Below are positions 9,072 to 12,830 of a stretch of 12,830 nt of DNA, piece after piece; position 1 is the first letter of the stretch; each line of letters begins with the position of its first letter. Where the stretch lies: assembly GCA_964440935.1 (NCBI GenBank), contig CAYTTY010000068.1, positions 1 through 12,830 of the forward strand, in the 5' to 3' direction. The DNA is from WJJR01 sp964440935 (lineage in GTDB: Bacteria; Zixibacteria; MSB-5A5; WJJR01). The notes under the pieces were generated by a model. It was given only the letters and a program-made list of their open reading frames with translations. It was not told where the DNA came from and did no database searches. A program made the translations under genes and the position numbers.

Positions 9072-9230
9072 AAGTTTGGGAGTGCGAGGCTCCCGCCGAG
9101 CACTTGTCCCGCGACTTGTGGCGTTCTCCAGACACGTCATCGCCGTCTATTCTCAGATTGGGGGAAAGGGTATCGAATTGGTTGAGGTCTGTCGCCCAGT
9201 GCTCGGCGGGAGCCTCGCCCCCAAGTTCTC
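9072..9230. repeat. long inverted-repeat element with perfect 21-bp arms
   Basis: Arms at 9084-9104 and 9198-9218 are exact reverse complements over 21 bases (core GAGGCTCCCGCCGAGC) and lie 93 bases apart. Partial complementarity continues outward (AAGTTTGGG against CCCCAAGTT) and a little inward. Open frames on both strands here mirror each other, which is a result of the palindrome and not coding. It has no transposase and no obvious target duplication. It resembles non-autonomous MITE/REP-like repeats with GGCTCGGCGGGAGCCTCGC cores that I recall from other environmental genomes; this was not searched. Confidence 0.65.
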
Positions 9231-9284
9231 GCCCTTCCAAAAACTTGCCTTCCAAAGCAACCCAAAATGGCGGCAGATCGGGGG

Positions 9285-9312
9285 TTGACAGATTCTCGCA
9301 TGGGGCTATCTT
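9285..9312 (+). promoter_or_regulatory. sigma-70-type promoter of the small transcription unit
   Basis: A perfect consensus -35 TTGACA (9285-9290) is followed after 16 bases by TATCTT (9307-9312, 4 of 6 to TATAAT). This predicts a transcript start near 9319, about 8 bases before a very strong ribosome-binding site. It is the best promoter match I found in the window. Confidence 0.55.
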
Positions 9313-9343
9313 CGGCGGTAGCTGGGAAAGGAGGTGATCCATT

Positions 9344-9382
9344 TTGGGAAAACGTAGGATCAGCGAGGTGACCGCGACGTAA
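9344..9382 (+). CDS. 12-codon mini-ORF (MGKRRISEVTAT) behind an extended Shine-Dalgarno
   Basis: A TTG start at 9344 follows GGAGG (9330-9334) by 9 bases and opens a 12-codon frame ending in TAA at 9380-9382. The predicted peptide is short and basic at its start (GKRR). The frame is enclosed by the stem that would hide the ribosome site, and its 3' end lies within the internal hairpin. Translation would therefore melt those structures, as in leader-peptide regulation. TTG starts are less common and the frame is too short for coding statistics. It is a hypothesis resting on the ribosome site alone. Confidence 0.3.
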   Translation: MGKRRISEVTAT

Positions 9383-9455
9383 AGTCCGGAGACACCTGAA
9401 GGATCGCCTAAGGGGGTTTTCGAACTTTAGGTCAATCCAATCGGTTTAACCGCGG

Positions 9456-9489
9456 AGCCCCGGTGCACACGCACCGGGGCTTCTGTTTT
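9456..9489 (+). terminator. Rho-independent terminator of the small unit
   Basis: AGCCCCGGTGC (9456-9466), loop ACAC, and GCACCGGGGCT (9471-9481) form a perfect 11-bp GC-rich stem, followed by TCTGTTTT to 9489. It is a textbook intrinsic terminator on the plus strand. Confidence 0.85.
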
Positions 9490-9523
9490 GGTGGAGCGGG
9501 TGATTAATTTGCGCGAGAATAAT

Positions 9524-9571
9524 CGTGCGGGTGCCACTGACGTTCGTCAGTGGCGGCACGAGCTTGCTCGT
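9524..9571. repeat. REP-like double hairpin
   Basis: GCCACTGACG (9533-9542), TT, CGTCAGTGGC (9545-9554) form a perfect 10-bp palindrome. Outer arms CGTGC (9524-9528) and GCACG (9556-9560) extend it. A second small palindrome, ACGAGC-TT-GCTCGT, follows at 9558-9571. No T-run is present. The tight pairing of two hairpins is typical of REP/BIME-type intergenic repeats. Confidence 0.6.
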
Positions 9572-9855
9572 CGTGTCGTGTCGGTTTGTAGTAATCTCAC
9601 AACGATGAACGTGACACTCATATTCGTTCGTCTATCAACGTAATACGATGGGTTATATCCGATTCCATTTCGCTTGACAACTGTCCCCCCCTGGGTGATC
9701 GTATCCACATGACACGTTCACGGCGGCGACGCGCCGGGTGGTCGGGCCCTACAACTGTTTGACATCGATGTGATCGAGGACCAGCCGGTGACGGTGCGAA
9801 ATGGCTGGCCCAAGGGACTTCTGAGGACCCGTCAGGATTCAGGATTCGAAGTAGG

Positions 9856-9890
9856 CGTTTGTGCTGCTATGAGATTCCGGGGCACAAACG
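9856..9890 (+). repeat. 9-bp inverted repeat in the 5' region of the thioredoxin-like gene
   Basis: CGTTTGTGC (9856-9864) and GCACAAACG (9882-9890) are exact reverse complements with 17 bases between them. The repeat ends 30 bases before the start codon at 9921. It could be an operator or a leader hairpin; nothing else supports either role. Confidence 0.45.
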
Positions 9891-9920
9891 TGGCCTGTTG
9901 CTGAATCAGAGGCGAACAGT

Positions 9921-10502
9921 ATGTCCAAACGGTTACTGAAGGTTGCGCTGTACATGCTCGCCGTCGCTGTCACGGGAATCGTCGCCGTCCTGGCTGGTTC
10001 ATGGTATGGCCGACACCATGTGGTCTCGCAGGCTTTGGCCGAACAGTTTGAGTATTTGGATCAGCACCTTCAAGGGATCGAAATCGGCGACCCATTCCCT
10101 CCCAGTTTTGTGTTATGGGAAACCGATGGCGTAACGAGCCATTACGTCGAGGATTTGTATCCAATAGATTTCATCTTCTTTCTGGGTTCCCGAGAGTGTG
10201 GCACCTGCCATGTGGCCGTGGACACGCTCTGGCAACTGATTTGCACCGTCGAGCGCCGGCCACGCGTGATACTGGTCGTGGACGACCCGCCGGCCTTCCT
10301 GCTCAACCCATTGCAGAACAAAGGGGTAGACATCCCACTCTACTGGGATATGCGACGTTCTCTGCGAGCGGACTATGGAGTTCCTGAGGGAGTTCTTGGC
10401 AATCGCATCTACTTCCGCCTCGATAGCAATGGCATGGTTTTGACCTACGGACGCCTTCCAAATGGGTTCAACGAGCTTAGTAACATACTGCGACTGAATT
10501 AG
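9921..10502 (+). CDS. membrane-anchored thioredoxin-like protein (TlpA/AhpC-TSA type) with CGTC
   Basis: A 193-residue protein. The ATG at 9921 is preceded by AGAGG at 9908-9912, 8 bases upstream. Residues 7-27 (KVALYMLAVAVTGIVAVLAG) form one membrane anchor, leaving the rest outside the cytoplasm. GDPFPPSFVL (56-65) is the typical entry of TlpA/redoxin domains. IDFIFFLGSRE leads into CGTC at 93-96, the CxxC redox pair at the expected end of a beta strand. There is a third Cys at 108. The WCxxC tryptophan is replaced by Glu, and the usual cis-Pro region is represented only by the loose YGVPEGVLGNRIYF (152-165). A thiol-disulfide exchange role is inferred from the CxxC. The next gene downstream encodes a secreted peptide with ten cysteines, a plausible substrate, although a 227-bp repeat element separates them. 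No terminator is seen directly after it. Confidence 0.8.
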   Translation: MSKRLLKVALYMLAVAVTGIVAVLAGSWYGRHHVVSQALAEQFEYLDQHLQGIEIGDPFPPSFVLWETDGVTSHYVEDLYPIDFIFFLGSRECGTCHVAVDTLWQLICTVERRPRVILVVDDPPAFLLNPLQNKGVDIPLYWDMRRSLRADYGVPEGVLGNRIYFRLDSNGMVLTYGRLPNGFNELSNILRLN

Positions 10503-10536
10503 GCATCGTGGGGAATTGAAACGCCGCTGATTGGTA

Positions 10537-10763
10537 CTAGTGTTGTGTCACGCGTGATATGTCGTAGGGCAGGAGCACCGGGCGCCATGCGTGCTCGGCA
10601 TGGTCAATTCGGCTGCCCGCCCGGGGCTCCTGCCGGACACGCGACAACGCCATCGGCAGGAGCCCTGCGCTGCCAGCGCCCCCGCCGTCTCCGAAGTCAC
10701 GGACGCGCAGTGCTCCTGCCCTACGGAATTCTGTCCGGCTCTTGGTGCATGACATGACACTAG
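10537..10763. mobile_element. MITE-like palindromic element, 227 bp
   Basis: The ends are 14-base imperfect inverted repeats, CTAGTGTTGTGTCA (10537-10550) and TGACATGACACTAG (10750-10763), with two mismatches. Inside are perfect 15-bp arms at 10564-10578/10710-10724 (GTAGGGCAGGAGCAC) and perfect 12-bp arms at 10624-10635/10654-10665 (GGGCTCCTGCCG). The 9-mer GGCAGGAGC therefore occurs four times in alternating orientation. It has no transposase; open frames on both strands mirror one another and are not genes. No clear target-site duplication flanks it. It sits between the CxxC protein and the Cys-rich peptide and ends 39 bases before the latter's start, so it could affect that gene's promoter. 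It may be a non-autonomous transposon or a large REP/BIME cluster. Confidence 0.65.
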
Positions 10764-10802
10764 GTTAAAAGATGCTACTCATTGCCAGTAAGGATGTGAG
10801 CC

Positions 10803-11060
10803 ATGATGAAGAAAGCAGTGCATTTGGGCCTTTTGCCGCTTTTTATCTTCCTGTTCCTGTTTTCGTTTGCGGCAGTTGTTGCTGAGACCGGATGGGCAGG
10901 ACCAGGGGGTGATGACTGCGACGGAACCGGAGCCGAGCCAGGATGTGAAGGCGATTGTACCCTTAAGAGCTGTGACGGTGGATACATGTGTTGCGGACAT
11001 CTATTTGGCGCAGACTGTGTCATGGATATTGATTGTCAGTTGTGCTGTGCGATTCCATAA
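10803..11060 (+). CDS. secreted cysteine-rich small peptide, function unknown
   Basis: An 85-residue peptide with TAAGGA at 10789-10794 placing the ATG 8 bases downstream; a second ATG follows at once. Residues 1-27 are a strong signal peptide (MMKKAVHLGLLPLFIFLFLF, then SFAAVVA); cleavage after AVVA or WA is likely. The remainder is acidic and holds ten cysteines in 47 residues, at 39, 48, 52, 57, 63, 64, 72, 78, 81 and 82, including two CC pairs. An even number and dense spacing suggest a disulfide-knotted peptide or a metal-binding one. GPGG precedes the Cys region, so a double-Gly leader is an alternative, but the hydrophobic stretch fits Sec export better. I recognise no family. A distant analogy is the small secreted Cys-containing peptides (NVEALA type) found near TlpA-like proteins in Bacteroidetes. 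The upstream CxxC protein is a candidate partner. Confidence 0.7.
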   Translation: MMKKAVHLGLLPLFIFLFLFSFAAVVAETGWAGPGGDDCDGTGAEPGCEGDCTLKSCDGGYMCCGHLFGADCVMDIDCQLCCAIP

Positions 11061-11138
11061 TCTTATTACGAACCGTAGCACCTGATGGATATCCCCACGA
11101 TGCGTAAATATATGAATGTCGTACGGCAATCCATTATC

Positions 11139-11165
11139 TTGACGCGGGACCCGCTTCAGTACAAG
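11139..11165 (+). promoter_or_regulatory. possible promoter of paralogue 4
   Basis: TTGACG (11139-11144, 5 of 6 to consensus) and TACAAG (11160-11165, 4 of 6) are 15 bases apart, shorter than the ideal 17. A start near 11172 would give a leader of about 20 bases. Weak support. Confidence 0.25.
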
Positions 11166-11191
11166 CCGCGCTATGTGAGGAGCCTATAGTC

Positions 11192-12830
11192 ATGGCCACT
11201 GCGATGTGCAACTCCAAGGTTCTTGCAAAGCGACGGAACTGTGCACTAGCGTTCAGGAAGGTCGTACAGACAGTCTCACTTTTGCTCCCCATTCTCGTAA
11301 CACTTTTAACGTCGTCACCACCTCCAGAAGCCAGTCCTCTTCATGCCACAACCGATCCTATCTTCGAAAAGCGATTTCACACAGCCAACGAGCTGGGTAT
11401 CGTCCTGGAAAGCGACGGTTCATTTTTGTATTGCGAGTTTCCACGAACGGCTGAGCACATGTACCTGGGTGCCGCATCGATCCACTTCGGCTGTGTTCGG
11501 GGTACGGATACGCTGGTGACGGAAGGACGTAAGGAGCTTTTGAGTTTTGCGCCCATGCGGAGGACGTCGAATCGTCGCGGGGATCCGGATTTCAGTGCCG
11601 CCGCAAGCGCCGACGAGCAATTCCATCTCCGTTTGAGTGATACATCTGAGATCTATCGATCACGAATCGACCCCATAGACATACGCCCCCATAAACCAAT
11701 CGGCATCGAAGTCCACCTGACGACCTACTGCTGGTCCAGTGAGTTTGCCAAGCGATTTGTGATCGTCGATATGTGGATTCTCAACATCTCCACGCGACCA
11801 ATCACGGATGGCCGAATTGGATTGGGTGTCGGGCCACACACTGCATACTCGCCTGGCTGGCCCATCTGGTCGCAGATGTGGACCGGATCGCCGTACGATG
11901 AACTGACCGGCTTGATGGCTGTTGTGCCGGGAACGATCGAGGGGTTTCAGGATTCAATCATGCTCGCTTGGTCGGCCGACAACGACGGCGATCCGTACTC
12001 CATCGGGTCGTTTGGCGCGACAAGTCCACGGGGAATCCTCGGTGTACGATTGTTACGGATTCCAGACGGAAGCACTCTCTCGTTTAACTGGTGGGCGTGC
12101 GGGCCATTCTGCGATCCTCAGCATGTTGAGTTCGACTGGGGGCCACGGTTACAGGGAAACTATCAGACCTACTCCAATACGGTTGCTATGCCGCAAGGAG
12201 ATCGCGCCATCTATCACCTGATGGGCAATGGCGAAATCGACTACGATCAAGTCTATGCAGCATTCGATCAGCGGGCGAAAGGATGGATGGGTCCGCCACG
12301 CAAGGGTTGGGGTCCGGACATCGCCGACGGCATGGATGTTGAGTATCTGTTTTCCGCCTCATCTGTCCCCGAGATCGCCCCCGGCGACTCGGTTCCGTTT
12401 ACTGTGGCGTTTATTATGGGGGCAGATTTTCATCGTGATCCCGGCAACTTCGCCGACCATTTCGATCCAATGGATCCCAGTGAGTATATCCAGAACCTGG
12501 ACTTCTCCGATCTCATCAAGAACGCCCGCTGGGCCGACTGGGTGTTCGATACGCCAGGCTACGACACCGACGGTGATGGGTATCGCGGTGACGCTTATCT
12601 GGTGAACTGCACCGGTGGCCGGTGTGATTCGGTGTTTTACAAAGGCGATGGGATTCCCGATTTTCGTGGACCGCAATCGCCACCGGCGCCGAGTGCCTTT
12701 ACGCTGACGACCAAACCGGCGCGCGCCATCCTTCGTTGGAACGGAGCGATGTCTGAACTTGACATAGACGATCTCTCGGGCCGAAGGGACTTCGAAGGGT
12801 ACCGTCTCTACATGGGCAAGTTCGACCGCG
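11192..12830 (+). CDS. large secreted protein, diverged paralogue 4 (3' end outside window)
   Basis: The frame opens at the ATG at 11192 behind GAGGAG (11177-11182, 9 bases away). It stays open for 546 codons to the edge, so the C-terminus is missing. The basic start (KRRN), the hydrophobic run at about 24-40 (VVQTVSLLLPILVTLL) and SPPPEAS form a signal peptide. Shared marks with the minus-strand family in the same order: RGTDTLVT, IRPHKP, KRFVIV, ADNDGDP (262-268), SPRG, SFNWW (297-301), GDRAIYHLMGNGEIDY, PGDSVPFTVAF, FDTPGYDTDGDGYRGD (452-467), and a fibronectin-III-like start with RRDFEGYRLYMGK (531-543). The N-terminal 200 residues differ strongly from the other three, and several cysteines (81, 101, 180, 303, 307, 473, 478) are not shared in the same places. 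A sorting tail beyond the edge is expected but unseen. It is separated from the Cys-rich peptide gene by 131 bases, in the same direction. Confidence 0.85.
   Translation, partial: MATAMCNSKVLAKRRNCALAFRKVVQTVSLLLPILVTLLTSSPPPEASPLHATTDPIFEKRFHTANELGIVLESDGSFLYCEFPRTAEHMYLGAASIHFGCVRGTDTLVTEGRKELLSFAPMRRTSNRRGDPDFSAAASADEQFHLRLSDTSEIYRSRIDPIDIRPHKPIGIEVHLTTYCWSSEFAKRFVIVDMWILNISTRPITDGRIGLGVGPHTAYSPGWPIWSQMWTGSPYDELTGLMAVVPGTIEGFQDSIMLAWSADNDGDPYSIGSFGATSPRGILGVRLLRIPDGSTLSFNWWACGPFCDPQHVEFDWGPRLQGNYQTYSNTVAMPQGDRAIYHLMGNGEIDYDQVYAAFDQRAKGWMGPPRKGWGPDIADGMDVEYLFSASSVPEIAPGDSVPFTVAFIMGADFHRDPGNFADHFDPMDPSEYIQNLDFSDLIKNARWADWVFDTPGYDTDGDGYRGDAYLVNCTGGRCDSVFYKGDGIPDFRGPQSPPAPSAFTLTTKPARAILRWNGAMSELDIDDLSGRRDFEGYRLYMGKFDR

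Larger units (their letters stand above)
9319..9489 (+). ncRNA. candidate structured small RNA or mini-mRNA
   Basis: Promoter, structured body and terminator enclose a transcript of about 170 nt. Its 5' part has AAAGGAGGTGATCCA (9327-9341), complementary to a standard 16S rRNA 3' tail over 15 bases. AGGTGATCC (9332-9340) can pair with GGATCGCCT (9401-9409) as a 9-bp stem with one G-U. Inside it lies a hairpin AGGTG/CACCT (9366-9370/9393-9397) extended by CCG-C-GAC/GTC-CGG around a GTAAA loop. CCTAAG (9407-9412) can instead pair with CTTTAGG (9425-9431), which would free the ribosome site. A terminator closes the unit. I do not recognise an Rfam family. It may be a regulatory RNA, a leader with a peptide, or a micro-protein gene. 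The next gene begins about 430 bases on, so a cis-leader role for it is less likely. Confidence 0.5.
9490..9920. other. spacer upstream of the thioredoxin-like gene
   Basis: No credible gene is seen. It contains the REP-like hairpins at 9524-9571 and two TTGACA hexamers (9674-9679 and 9759-9764). Neither hexamer has a good -10 at 16-18 bases, so no promoter is called. It also contains an inverted repeat at 9856-9890. A frame reading HVHGGDAPGGRALQLFDIDV is open around 9716-9904 but has no start or ribosome site and may be part of a repeat. Confidence 0.4.

Noticed and set aside
9327..9341. Fragment of a 16S rRNA gene read in reverse
   Set aside because: Only 15 bases match the complement of the 16S tail and the flanks do not continue as rRNA; a ribosome-binding or regulatory role is simpler.
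9007..9342. Open frames of about 110 codons on both strands
   Set aside because: They mirror each other across the inverted-repeat element and the small RNA unit, have no ribosome sites, and their translations show no protein-like composition.
9407..9426. RF2-like programmed frameshift site (AGGGGGT)
   Set aside because: The run AAGGGGGTTTTC resembles a slippery site, but no long frame enters or leaves it.
9674..9679. TTGACA as a promoter for the thioredoxin-like gene
   Set aside because: No acceptable -10 at 16-18 bases, and 240 bases from the start; the same holds for TTGACA at 9759.
9716..9904. Frame reading HVHGGDAPGGRALQLFDIDV and onward, possibly a gene remnant
   Set aside because: No start codon with a ribosome site, only about 60 codons, no family recognised, and the GC-rich start resembles repeat sequence.
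10537..10760. Three overlapping frames of about 70 codons on both strands
   Set aside because: They are produced by the palindromic element; the same residues recur in mirrored form.

Overview
The window reads as intergenic-rich accessory DNA from an uncultured Gram-negative bacterium. The likely affiliation is one of the candidate phyla that export proteins through a C-terminal PNP/FlgD-Ig-like tail (Zixibacteria, KSB1, Latescibacteria, Eisenbacteria and relatives). This is inferred from protein style: very large secreted proteins rich in Asp, Gly and Pro, ending in a 'sVyPNPY ... SGIYIYR ... GSQTGKIVIIK' tail. It is also inferred from the palindromic repeats between genes. No rRNA, tRNA, transposase, phage gene or CRISPR array is visible, so the taxonomy is a guess.

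Layout. Positions 1-457 hold no gene, only palindromes and a terminator. Three tandem paralogues of about 870-908 residues then occupy the minus strand: 458-3184, 3396-6104 and 6331-8946, transcribed in the order third, second, first. They are separated by gaps of about 200-300 bases. From 8947 to 11191 lies a divergent spacer that carries most of the unusual material. It contains a large inverted-repeat element (about 9072-9230); a compact transcription unit with its own promoter, an exceptionally long Shine-Dalgarno match, a 12-codon mini-ORF, hairpins and a terminator (9285-9489); a REP-like double hairpin (9524-9571); a membrane-anchored thioredoxin-fold protein with CGTC (9921-10502); a 227-bp palindromic MITE-like element (10537-10763); and a secreted peptide with ten cysteines (10803-11060). 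A fourth, diverged member of the big-protein family starts at 11192 on the plus strand and runs off the right edge still open.

How the parts may fit. The four large proteins share the same order of parts: signal peptide, a long beta-type region with conserved Asn-Trp-Trp and Asp-rich loops, a DxDxDG loop, and a fibronectin-III-like stretch. The three complete copies end in the sorting tail. They look like surface or extracellular proteins of unknown function that have multiplied locally. The thioredoxin-like protein and the Cys-rich peptide face the same non-cytoplasmic compartment and sit in the same orientation upstream of the fourth copy. They could form a small disulfide-dependent secreted-peptide module, but this is inference from context. 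The least expected element is the self-contained ~170-nt transcript at about 9319-9489, whose 5' end is complementary over about 15 nt to a standard 16S rRNA 3' tail and can also pair with its own downstream sequence.
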